Source: Bacteroidota bacterium
GTDB lineage: Bacteria; Bacteroidota; Ignavibacteria; Ignavibacteriales; Melioribacteraceae
DNA length: 15,086 nt
Direction of reading: 5' to 3'
NCBI GenBank assembly: GCA_023447335.1
Contig: JAEXOD010000089.1
Location: 1-15,086 of the forward strand
The translations under genes and the position numbers were made by a program. Below the pieces are notes generated by a model that was not told the DNA's origin, made no database searches, and was given only the letters and a program-made list of their open reading frames with translations. The stretch's first letter is position 1, and each line of letters starts with the position of its first letter. Of this stretch, positions 7,657 to 15,086 are shown one piece after another.

Positions 7657-10600
7657 TTAATTATTAAACTCTTGCAAATTTAGATAACTTTGCTTTATTT
7701 TTATTTCGCTAATCATCTCTTTTAAATGTAAGTGCATTTCAAGTATTTTCTCGTTTCCGATTAAAATTAAATAATCCTTTGCCCGGCTAATTGCAACATT
7801 TAACTTTCTATCCAAAGTTCCGGCATTATTATAAGACGTAATGCTATTAAGCTGAGATAAGTAACTTACTCCAAAAGAAATTAATATTATCTTCTTTTCA
7901 GAGCCTTGATATCTTTCAATAGTATCTATTTGTAAATTATTATAAAAATTAATCTGTTTTAGCTCATTTCTTATAACTGATATTTGTGATCTAAACGGTG
8001 TTATAATTCCGAAAGTATCTTCGTCTATATTTTCAAGATTTTCGGACATTTTTTTTATTACTAACTTTATAAACTTTGCTTCTTCTAAACAAATTTTCTC
8101 GTATTTTTTGTTATTGCTTTCAATGTTTACAAAAAGAATTCTTTTATTAAACGGTTTTTGTCCTAATATCTCAACATTTTCAAAAATAGTGCTCGGCAAA
8201 CTTTGTTTTTCTTGCCCGCAAATTAGTTTATTATCATAGTAACGATTTACTAAATTTGCAATATCTTTATGCATTCTGTAATGAATAGTAAGCAAATCAA
8301 TATTATCGCTTAAATTTCTGTTTTCGCATAAAGTGAAAAGTCTTTCGAAATACGAATCCTTTAAGTTAAATAGACCTATTTTGTTAAGATTTTCATCATC
8401 AATAGAACAATATTCATCAGATTGAACAGAAATTGCAGGTAGCTGGTTATGATCACCTATCATTACAAATTTGTCGAACTCTGCTAAAATTCCTATTATC
8501 TGAACTTCCGCTATTTGCGAAGCTTCATCAATTATAAGAGTATTTACCTTAAAATGGAAATTAATTTCGTTTTGATATAACAGATAAGAAGAAATTGTTG
8601 CTAAACATATTCGGTAACCTCTAAACGGTTTTTCCGTAAATTTATTATTTTTTAATATAGTTTTAAATGAATACTCTTCGCTATTACTGCTTGAAACAAG
8701 TACAAACGGTAAATTATTATTTATCAAATGTTTTATTATTTCATCCAAAGATCGATTTGTAAAGGTAACTACCATTATTTGCAAATTCGAATTTAGATAT
8801 AGTTCATTTATATAGTTAATTAAAAAAGAGGATGTTTTTCCGGTTCCCGGGGGTCCTTGTAATAAAAAGTAGTTATTTGCATTAATTGCTTTTTTAACAT
8901 AATATCCCGAATAATCTGTTCTATCATATTCTAAATTATATTGAATAGGGGAGTTAAGCCCAAGTAATATATCTCGTTTTTCACTTTCTTTTGATAAAAA
9001 GTTAAACAATGCCGAAATTATACTATAATAATTTTTATCAAACAAATCATGCTCAACACAATATAGGTCTTTTGTTGAAAAAATTTCAAACGTAGGTTGC
9101 TCGTTTCGCAAAGAAAGAATTACATAATTTGGAAAAATGTCTTTTATAGTACATTTATAAATTTGCTGTTTAAGCGGATTTGTTTCATCTCCGAAATATT
9201 TATAAATTATTGCAATATCATTTTTTCTAAAATTTGTAATACCGCCTTTATATAAAAATTTATAGTTTTTTTCTTCAAAATTAAATGAATCAAATTCTAA
9301 AAGCCCTAAAACTTGGTAATTTTCTGCTTTTTCTTCAAAATTGCTTAACCATAAAGATGAAAAACCTTGTTCGTCAAAGTCCGAATTTATTCTATTCCCT
9401 AACTTTACGGCAATAATTTCATTCCACACAAAAGAAATATAGTTAAGAAAATATTTTTTTGATAACGAATCGGCAAGTTTATAAACCGAATAAAATTTAT
9501 TCAGTTTTTCTAACATATATTTTGGTAAATCCCCAAAATCAACCGGGTTAAACAAATCATATAAAGAAAAATTGCCGTTAGCCTGATTTAGAATTTCACA
9601 TACAATTAAATTTCGTACTTTACAAAAACTTATTTCTTCAGCATAACCTCTTTTTACATTTCGAAAAGTATTGCTGCTTGAACGAGAATACATTATATTA
9701 TTAGAACCGCTTCTGTTACCTCCAAAAACACTTTGAAGCATTAAATCGTAACCCAAAGCCTGCATTTTCTCGTTTTCCCAAACTCCGTTGCTACATGGCG
9801 AACCTGATTTTAATTCAATTATCTCTTTTCTATCGGGTTCATCCAAAAACTCAACCATTATATCAAGTCTTCCTTGTAAGCCATGCAGTTCGGAATAAAA
9901 TGTCGGTTCAATAGAAATACTTGCGTTTTGCTCCGTTTTAACCTTTAATAAGTATGCTGAAATTTTTTCTATTTGAGGATAGTGTTCAAGTTTAATTTCT
10001 TTTTTTATTTCTTGAAATTCATAATTTGTTAAAAGAGAAATAGGCATCATACTTTTTTCGGAAGCTTTTTCAAATAGATATTCAAAATCTTCATTGTTTT
10101 CTATTATTCGCAAATCAAGTATATTATTTACAATATTTCCCCTTATTGTTGCTTTGCTGCTTCCTCCGTTAAACATCTTATCTAAGAAAAATATTTTATG
10201 ATTTGACCCTGAAAATGTAAAACATCCGGAAATATCACTAACATCTAGTAAAAAATCGGGTTCAATTACAAAATAATCATTTATGTTTGTGTTATAAACT
10301 GATTCTTTTAGTAAAGATTTTTGAAGTTTGTAAAAGTAAATTTTTGTGAATTGTGGTATATTTTTAATATAATCAAAATATTCGGTCTCATAATTGGATG
10401 TTTTATTTATATTAATTTTTATTTCTTCGTCACTTTCAACAACTGTACACTGTAATTCAATTACGTTTGATGTAAAATTTATTTCTTTAACAATAACTTT
10501 TATCGGTTCGTCAGTTTTAAGTTCGTTTTTTTCGGAGAGTTTAAATAAATAATCAACCGAAACCAAACTCTCAATTTCTTTCGGTATATTAACCCCGGAA

Positions 10601-10944
10601 AATAGGTACAAAAAACTTGCAAAAACTTTAATTATGTACGCAATTTGTGTATTATAAACTTTAAAACTTTTATTTCTTTTAGCTTTTGAAATAAATAATG
10701 ACGTTTGAATTAGTTTAGAAAAAAAATCGTTTTCGATGTTAAATTTATCTTTACAATAAAGTAATTTAGTTTGCAATCCGTTAAACGTTCTATTTTCATT
10801 TTCTAATAAAGTATTTAGAACATCGTTTAAAAGTTTGCTTAGATTTCTTACTTTTGTACGCTGGTCTCCATCGGAATTATAAATCTCTAAACATGATTTA
10901 TAAAATAATTCTGTAAATTCGGGTAAAACTAAAGTTCTTATCAT
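7657..10944 (-). CDS. Dna2-like protein: Cas4/RecB-type nuclease domain fused to SF1 helicase
   Basis: This is a 1095-residue protein. Residues 1-230 match nothing I recognise. The nuclease-like domain (about 231-460) starts with DISGCFTF, as in Dna2/Cas4. It has the metal-binding pattern D361 (GRLDIM), E377 and K379 (IIELKSG) and the QxxxY motif Q395/Y399. The helicase half has Walker A GPPGTGKT at 697-704, Walker B DEASQ at 806-810, motif III GDHNQLPAI at 830-838, HYRMH at 888-892, motif V with RYQGSEKK at 1011-1018 and motif VI LNVAISRAKDYLILIG at 1049-1064. By family this is an ATP-driven 5'-3' translocase able to process DNA flaps or ends. Oddities: C241 is present, but the CxxC...C cluster that completes the Dna2/Cas4 iron-sulphur site is not visible. 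The histidine expected in motif I is an asparagine (GNIVNNIL, N273). The ATG overlaps the RecD2 stop by one base (TAATG) and lacks a Shine-Dalgarno site, so translation is coupled. A housekeeping repair role and a defence role are both open. Confidence 0.88.
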   Translation of the reverse strand: MIRTLVLPEFTELFYKSCLEIYNSDGDQRTKVRNLSKLLNDVLNTLLENENRTFNGLQTKLLYCKDKFNIENDFFSKLIQTSLFISKAKRNKSFKVYNTQIAYIIKVFASFLYLFSGVNIPKEIESLVSVDYLFKLSEKNELKTDEPIKVIVKEINFTSNVIELQCTVVESDEEIKININKTSNYETEYFDYIKNIPQFTKIYFYKLQKSLLKESVYNTNINDYFVIEPDFLLDVSDISGCFTFSGSNHKIFFLDKMFNGGSSKATIRGNIVNNILDLRIIENNEDFEYLFEKASEKSMMPISLLTNYEFQEIKKEIKLEHYPQIEKISAYLLKVKTEQNASISIEPTFYSELHGLQGRLDIMVEFLDEPDRKEIIELKSGSPCSNGVWENEKMQALGYDLMLQSVFGGNRSGSNNIMYSRSSSNTFRNVKRGYAEEISFCKVRNLIVCEILNQANGNFSLYDLFNPVDFGDLPKYMLEKLNKFYSVYKLADSLSKKYFLNYISFVWNEIIAVKLGNRINSDFDEQGFSSLWLSNFEEKAENYQVLGLLEFDSFNFEEKNYKFLYKGGITNFRKNDIAIIYKYFGDETNPLKQQIYKCTIKDIFPNYVILSLRNEQPTFEIFSTKDLYCVEHDLFDKNYYSIISALFNFLSKESEKRDILLGLNSPIQYNLEYDRTDYSGYYVKKAINANNYFLLQGPPGTGKTSSFLINYINELYLNSNLQIMVVTFTNRSLDEIIKHLINNNLPFVLVSSSNSEEYSFKTILKNNKFTEKPFRGYRICLATISSYLLYQNEINFHFKVNTLIIDEASQIAEVQIIGILAEFDKFVMIGDHNQLPAISVQSDEYCSIDDENLNKIGLFNLKDSYFERLFTLCENRNLSDNIDLLTIHYRMHKDIANLVNRYYDNKLICGQEKQSLPSTIFENVEILGQKPFNKRILFVNIESNNKKYEKICLEEAKFIKLVIKKMSENLENIDEDTFGIITPFRSQISVIRNELKQINFYNNLQIDTIERYQGSEKKIILISFGVSYLSQLNSITSYNNAGTLDRKLNVAISRAKDYLILIGNEKILEMHLHLKEMISEIKIKQSYLNLQEFNN

Positions 10945-13061
10945 TAATCAAACAAGGTCTTTTCAAGTAAATCAAACTTAAACAACGATGAATTTCGCTT
11001 TTGAATTTTATTATTATTAACTGCAATAGTTAAAGCTCGCGGTTCACCTATCATTATTAAAAGTTTTGATGCACGCGTAATTGCGGTATACACTAAATTC
11101 CTTTGTAACATAATATAATGAGAAACGGAAATAGGTATTATAACACAAGGATACTCGCTGCCTTGACTTTTATGTACCGTTACGGCATAAGCAAGAGTGA
11201 TTTCGTCCATTTCTGCAATAGCATATTCAACCGGTCTTCCTTCAAACGAAATTCTAATAATTTTTTCATTATTATCAAACGAGTGTATATAACCAATATC
11301 ACCGTTAAATACGTTCTTTTCGTAATTATTTCTAAGCTGCATTACTTTATCGTTAATTTTATACTTTTTATCGCCGATACTAAAAGCAATATCGTTGTTA
11401 TTATATACTTCTTGTAGTAACGAATTTATATAATTAACTCCTATTTCACCTCTATACATAGGAGATAGTATTTGGATATCTTCGTTCAAAGTAAATTTAT
11501 ATCTTTTTGGTAAAACTTCACACGCCAATTGTTTTATTTTTTCTACCATTTTAGTGGGGTCTATTTCGTTAATAAAAACAAAGTCTGTCCCTTGGTCATA
11601 TATATCCGGTACTTTACCTTTATTAATTGAGTGTGCGGCAGTAATAATTTTACTTGTTTCTGCTTGTCTAAATACTTTTGATAATTTTACACAAGGAATT
11701 CTATTACTACTTATTATATCATTTAAAATATTTCCCGCACCGATTGAAGGAAGCTGATCAACATCTCCCACAAAAATAACCGTAGTATCATTATCAATTG
11801 CACAAGCTAAATGATACATTAAATAAGTATCTATCATAGATACTTCATCAATAATCAATAGATCGGTCTCTAATTTATTTTCTTCGTTAAATCCGAAAGA
11901 TAAATCCATAGGGTTAAATTCAAGCAACCTGTGAATTGTCTTGGCTTCCAATCCTATAATCTCGGTCATTCTTTTAGCTGCTCTTCCGGTAGGTGCGGCA
12001 AGCATAATTTTTTTTTCTTTTTTTACATATAATTCAATAATGCCGCGTAAAGTTGTGGTTTTTCCCGTACCCGGTCCGCCGGTTAAAACAAGTAAATTGT
12101 TTTTTATAGAATGGTTTATTGCTAAAATTTGTTCGTCACTAAAATTAGATTTAACCATTTCAATATATTTTGCGTCAAGTTTACTTAAAGCTTTTTCTTC
12201 ACCGGCTAAATCTGTTAGTATTCTTTCAATTTTTCTTTCCGCAAAATATAATTGGGCTATGTAATACCTATCATCCGAAACAACAATTCTTCTTTGTTTT
12301 TCCAAATTATTAATAATTATTGAATCATTTGAAAGATCATAGTTTAACATTTCATACGTTTTTTGATATAATTCAGAATCAGTCAAATAAACATGTCCGT
12401 CCGAAAGTGCTTCGTTAAGAATAAAAATAACTGCTGCTTCCATCCTTTTAGGATGCTGCTCTCCGAATCCCAAATTCCTAGCAATACTATCTGCGGTTTT
12501 AAAACCAATTCCCCATACTTCATAACTTAACCTATATGGGTCTTCGTTTATAATCTTTTCTGCCTCTTTGCCATACGTTTTATATATTTTTAATGCATAA
12601 TTAGAAGAAATTCCGTGTGATTGCAGTGCTATCATCGTTTTTCTAACATCTGCCTGCTCTTCCCAGCTTTTTTGAATACTTTCGAATTTTGAGGGAGAAA
12701 TGCCTTTTATTTCAAGTAGTCTATGAAAATCATTTTCAAGAATTTCTAAAGTCTTTTCACCAAACTTATCATAAATTTTTTTTGCGGTTTTTTCACCTAT
12801 CCCCTTAATAAGTCCGCTTGCCAAATATTTTATAATGCCTTCGCTGCTTGTAGGATAAACAATATTATATTGTTCAATTTTAAACTGTCTTCCGTATTTA
12901 GGGTGAAAAACAAAATCACCTTGTAATTCAAGCTCATCTCCTTCGTTTAACTTAGGAAGATTACCTACTACGGTTTCTCCGTTTGAAAGTCTAATTATTG
13001 AATAACCGTTGCTTTCATTATAAAAAACATATTTTAAGAATTGCCCTTTTATGGTAAGCAT
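10944..13061 (-). CDS. recD2: RecD2-type ATP-dependent 5'-3' DNA helicase
   Basis: This 705-residue protein has the RecD2/TraA-like layout. An N-terminal OB-like region (about 1-70) is followed by helix-hairpin-helix repeats (about 75-200; GLIKGIGEKTAKKIY and VWGIGFKTADSIARNLG). The SF1B core has Walker A GGPGTGKT at 328-335, motif Ia APTGRAAKRM, Walker B DEVSM at 405-409, motif III GDVDQLPSIGAGN, KVFRQ at 462-466, an SH3-like insert (about 555-620), AVTVHKSQGSEYP at 626-638 and motif VI YTAITRAS at 658-665. The length and motif set fit RecD2, which works without RecBC and is linked to mismatch repair and replication-stress tolerance. An AGAGGG ribosome-binding site overlaps the stop of the upstream MBL gene, with the ATG 8 bases beyond that stop. 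The gene's own stop overlaps the ATG of the nuclease-helicase gene. No RecB or RecC partner is visible here. Confidence 0.95.
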   Translation of the reverse strand: MLTIKGQFLKYVFYNESNGYSIIRLSNGETVVGNLPKLNEGDELELQGDFVFHPKYGRQFKIEQYNIVYPTSSEGIIKYLASGLIKGIGEKTAKKIYDKFGEKTLEILENDFHRLLEIKGISPSKFESIQKSWEEQADVRKTMIALQSHGISSNYALKIYKTYGKEAEKIINEDPYRLSYEVWGIGFKTADSIARNLGFGEQHPKRMEAAVIFILNEALSDGHVYLTDSELYQKTYEMLNYDLSNDSIIINNLEKQRRIVVSDDRYYIAQLYFAERKIERILTDLAGEEKALSKLDAKYIEMVKSNFSDEQILAINHSIKNNLLVLTGGPGTGKTTTLRGIIELYVKKEKKIMLAAPTGRAAKRMTEIIGLEAKTIHRLLEFNPMDLSFGFNEENKLETDLLIIDEVSMIDTYLMYHLACAIDNDTTVIFVGDVDQLPSIGAGNILNDIISSNRIPCVKLSKVFRQAETSKIITAAHSINKGKVPDIYDQGTDFVFINEIDPTKMVEKIKQLACEVLPKRYKFTLNEDIQILSPMYRGEIGVNYINSLLQEVYNNNDIAFSIGDKKYKINDKVMQLRNNYEKNVFNGDIGYIHSFDNNEKIIRISFEGRPVEYAIAEMDEITLAYAVTVHKSQGSEYPCVIIPISVSHYIMLQRNLVYTAITRASKLLIMIGEPRALTIAVNNNKIQKRNSSLFKFDLLEKTLFD

Positions 13062-13065
13062 TAAT

Positions 13066-13072
13066 CCCTCTA
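13066..13072 (-). promoter_or_regulatory. Ribosome-binding site of recD2 overlapping the upstream stop
   Basis: AGAGGG (13071-13066) shares bases with the TAG stop of the MBL gene (13072-13070) and lies 4 bases before the ATG of recD2 at 13061. This supports both the start choice and coupled translation. Confidence 0.6.
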
Positions 13073-13888
13073 AATTTTAATAATTTCGCTTATATTGCTT
13101 TTGTTTGTTAAAAGTACTTTAATATCTTTCAAATTTTTGCTTATAAGTTTATTCATCATTGTTGCGGCAGCTAAATAGGGGGTATTACATTCCTGACTAA
13201 TATGAGCAAGCATTATCACTTTTGGTAGAGTATCGGATTTTTTAAGAACATTAGCTATAAAATCAGCACTCTGTTCATTGCTTAAATGTCCTATATTTTT
13301 AATTCTCTCTTTTAACCAGTCAGCTCTTCTTGAGTTTTCCAACATCACAATATCGTGGTTACTTTCAATAACCATTAAATCAGAATTCTTAAAGCTTTCT
13401 TCTGCGGTTTCTGTTGAATATCCGATATCTGTAGCAATGCTAATTTTTTTAATCGAAACATCGTTTTTTACATATATATTATATCCGTAACAACCACCGG
13501 GTACATCATGCGGTACTTCAAAACCCTTTACTTTGAAACCGGATATATTAAATTCTTCATTTTCATAAGCTTTAACTAAGTTATCATTTAGCATTTTTCG
13601 AAAAATATCTTTCCTATTCTCAATCATTTTTCGTTTTCTTAAATGAACATATACAGGAATTTTAAATTCATGCATTTTTTTTAAAAAAGCCAAGTTGAGA
13701 TGGTCATTATGTAAATGAGTTAATAAAATTCCTTTTAGTTGACTATATTTTATATTTAATTTTGCTAAATTTTCATCAAAATATTTTACAGAAAACCCAC
13801 AATCAATAAGAATTGCTTCATCTTTATTCCAAACAACAGTACTATTTCCTGCACTTGTACTACCTAAAACACATAAATAATTTTCCAT
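13070..13888 (-). CDS. yycJ: MBL-fold metallo-hydrolase of the YycJ/WalJ type
   Basis: This 272-residue protein is counted from the ATG at 13888. The longer reading from 13927 would overlap the upstream gene by 26 bases and add a 13-residue tail unlike the family. The chosen ATG has an AAGGA site 4 bases away and gives the family N-terminus (LCVLGSTSAGNSTVV). The metallo-beta-lactamase motif THLHNDH places metal ligands at H58, H60, D62 and H63. Further candidates are H127, D154 and H229. The ESNHD (175-179), GHLSNEQSA (200-208) and LAHISQECNTP (227-237) segments are characteristic of YycJ/WalJ. The family is thought to act on nucleic acid or a phosphodiester; the exact substrate is not settled. 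yycJ has been described as a mutator locus in Bacillus anthracis (from memory). Its place directly before recD2 supports a DNA-maintenance role. It is cytosolic, with no signal peptide. It starts 13 bases after the upstream gene's stop. Confidence 0.88.
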   Translation of the reverse strand: MENYLCVLGSTSAGNSTVVWNKDEAILIDCGFSVKYFDENLAKLNIKYSQLKGILLTHLHNDHLNLAFLKKMHEFKIPVYVHLRKRKMIENRKDIFRKMLNDNLVKAYENEEFNISGFKVKGFEVPHDVPGGCYGYNIYVKNDVSIKKISIATDIGYSTETAEESFKNSDLMVIESNHDIVMLENSRRADWLKERIKNIGHLSNEQSADFIANVLKKSDTLPKVIMLAHISQECNTPYLAAATMMNKLISKNLKDIKVLLTNKSNISEIIKI

Positions 13889-13892
13889 TAAT

Positions 13893-13897
13893 TCCTT
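13893..13897 (-). promoter_or_regulatory. Ribosome-binding site that decides the MBL gene start
   Basis: AAGGA at 13897-13893, then ATTA, then ATG at 13888. No comparable site precedes the in-frame upstream ATG at 13927, which lies inside the previous coding region. Confidence 0.65.
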
Positions 13898-13901
13898 ATA
13901 T

Positions 13902-15086
13902 TTATAATAAAACAGTATTAATACCAAAAGTAAAATCGTTTTTACCTTTGTAGTTTAACTTCCAAGTAAATTCAAACTTAAACGGAAAAATTGGATGCCC
14001 TAAGCTAAATCCTGCTTCATAAAAAGGTTTTATAAATTTTATTGAGCTATTGGGTATATAATTTTCCGTTTTATTGCTAATATTTGTTAACGCCATATTT
14101 AAATAAACATCTAAATTTAATTCCGAAGTTTTAAAGAAGGGGAGAGCTAAAAATTTAAATAATTCGTCTCTAAACGAATGCTCAAAAAATGCCGTAAAAA
14201 CTCTATCTCCGAAAACTTCGCCTACATCTAACGAACGGAAAGAAAAATCTTTACCCGCTGATGAAATATTACCGGGCAAAGCATACATATATTGAACCGG
14301 CACGGTTCCTGAAGAGCTTACACCCTTAAATTCAAATCTTAACGAAGCACTTCTAAATGTGTTTAACCTTCCTCTTAATGATAAATTGTAAAGCGTAAAA
14401 TCATTTTTGGATTTAATTATATCATTATTGCTATAAAGTATATCACCTCTTAAAATTGCAAAAAAGTTGCTCATTCCTATTCTTCTTATAAACAAACCAT
14501 CTATTATATATGGTCTAAAATCTAATTCAAATCCTGAAGTTAATGCTGTTATTTTTCCGTCATTAATGTTTAAGTTAATCGGATATTTCTTATCTTTTTT
14601 AAAAAATGAAAAATCCGTTTTGTTAATTAACGAATAGTCGTGATTATTAATAAAGCCGGCACTGAAAGTTAAAAACGGAAATACCATTGATTTAATTTCC
14701 GCTTCAAACCCTTTACTTCGGTAATAATTTCTAAAATCATATTTTGTAAATAAACTTAACACAGTTGAAGTAAAATTATTATATTCAACAGATTCTTCAA
14801 ACAAAGATTTAGTTTTATCGTATATATTAAAATTTAAATTATGAGTTCTATATTTTCCCAAATAATAAGTATTATCAAAATCATATTTAAACTTTTTATC
14901 CGAAAATCCGTAACTAAAAGTCATACCTCCGTAAAAACGAGAGTCAAATAATTTTTTATATTCCAATCCAAAGTTAACAGAATGTCCTTCAACCCTATTA
15001 AACGAATAAATGTCCAAAGGTCCGCTTACCGAAAGAGTGTCATTTAGTTCTATTCTTGTTGCTAAAAACGAAAATCTATCCCAAAA
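13902..15086 (-). CDS. Outer-membrane beta-barrel protein, probably DUF5686 family (5' end outside window)
   Basis: The frame is open from the right edge to the TAA at 13904-13902, giving the last 394 residues. The TTG at 15017 is not a real start, because coding continues upstream (FWDRFSFLATRIEL...). The visible part is a run of alternating hydrophobic/polar beta strands rich in Phe, Tyr, Asn and Ser, without cytoplasmic domains, as in an outer-membrane barrel. The segment YSFNRVEGHSVNFGLEY matches the NRVEG motif that I associate with DUF5686 proteins, which usually have an N-terminal carboxypeptidase-regulatory-like domain and about 800 residues. The C-terminal strand ends FTFGINTVLL, without the terminal aromatic residue common in proteobacterial barrels. 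Function is unknown; an Omp85/BamA-like barrel is a less likely alternative. It is the first visible gene of the right-hand operon, 13 bases before the MBL gene, and makes an odd companion for DNA-repair genes. Confidence 0.65.
   Translation of the reverse strand, partial: FWDRFSFLATRIELNDTLSVSGPLDIYSFNRVEGHSVNFGLEYKKLFDSRFYGGMTFSYGFSDKKFKYDFDNTYYLGKYRTHNLNFNIYDKTKSLFEESVEYNNFTSTVLSLFTKYDFRNYYRSKGFEAEIKSMVFPFLTFSAGFINNHDYSLINKTDFSFFKKDKKYPINLNINDGKITALTSGFELDFRPYIIDGLFIRRIGMSNFFAILRGDILYSNNDIIKSKNDFTLYNLSLRGRLNTFRSASLRFEFKGVSSSGTVPVQYMYALPGNISSAGKDFSFRSLDVGEVFGDRVFTAFFEHSFRDELFKFLALPFFKTSELNLDVYLNMALTNISNKTENYIPNSSIKFIKPFYEAGFSLGHPIFPFKFEFTWKLNYKGKNDFTFGINTVLL

Noticed and set aside
9500..10300. 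Cas4-like domain as a sign of a CRISPR adaptation module
   Set aside because: No CRISPR repeats and no cas1, cas2 or other cas genes are present; the domain is fused to a helicase as in Dna2.
11118..12264. Three plus-strand open frames (11118-11417, 11554-11757, 11941-12264)
   Set aside because: All lie antisense to the RecD2 helicase core, whose motifs are intact throughout. They are shadow frames favoured by low G+C.
7657..13061. Known phage-defence system built on the two helicases
   Set aside because: I cannot match the gene set to a named defence system. No toxin, methylase, integrase or transposase is nearby, and RecD2 and Dna2-like proteins are often housekeeping.
13889..13927. Longer start for the MBL gene at the ATG at 13927
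   Set aside because: It would overlap the upstream gene by 26 bases and lacks a ribosome-binding site, whereas the ATG at 13888 has AAGGA and gives the family N-terminus.
15015..15017. TTG as start of the beta-barrel gene
   Set aside because: The same frame stays open with plausible barrel sequence to the right edge, so the gene simply continues outside the window.

Overview
The window is AT-rich, and every gene I can support lies on the minus strand, so the biological reading order runs from the right edge to the left. The organism looks like a member of the Bacteroidota/Ignavibacteriota side of the FCB group. The left-edge gene is a TonB-dependent receptor with an N-terminal carboxypeptidase-regulatory-like domain. 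The right-edge gene looks like a DUF5686-type outer-membrane protein. Several genes have clear Shine-Dalgarno sites, which suits the Ignavibacteria better than classical Bacteroidia. This placement is inference; no rRNA or other marker is present.

Right half (15086 down to 7657): an apparent operon of four genes. They are a beta-barrel protein cut by the right edge, a YycJ/WalJ-type metallo-beta-lactamase-fold hydrolase, a RecD2-type 5'-3' helicase, and a 1095-residue protein joining a Cas4/RecB-like nuclease domain to an SF1 helicase of the Dna2/Upf1 type. Gaps are 13, 8 and -1 bases; the last junction is a TAATG stop/start overlap. The last three genes read as a nucleic-acid maintenance module.

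Middle gap (7555-7656): 102 bases with nested inverted repeats just after the helicase stop and a possible promoter in front of the first kinase.

Left-centre (7554 down to 1670): an apparent signalling operon with gaps of 13, 26 and 8 bases. It holds a PAS-PAS-PAS histidine kinase, a PAS-PocR histidine kinase, a single-domain receiver of the Rcp1 type, and a receiver-PAS-PAS histidine kinase. None of the three kinases shows a membrane segment, and no gene in the group has a DNA-binding or enzymatic output domain. The output must lie elsewhere or work by protein contact.

Left edge: a 260-base AT-rich gap (1410-1669), then the 5' part of the TonB-dependent receptor gene (1409 down to 1), whose C-terminal barrel lies outside the window.

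I found no tRNA, rRNA, CRISPR array, insertion sequence or prophage gene. The known families explain nearly all of the sequence. The parts most worth a second look are the helicase/nuclease/MBL operon and the outputless kinase circuit with its cysteine-bearing PocR sensor.
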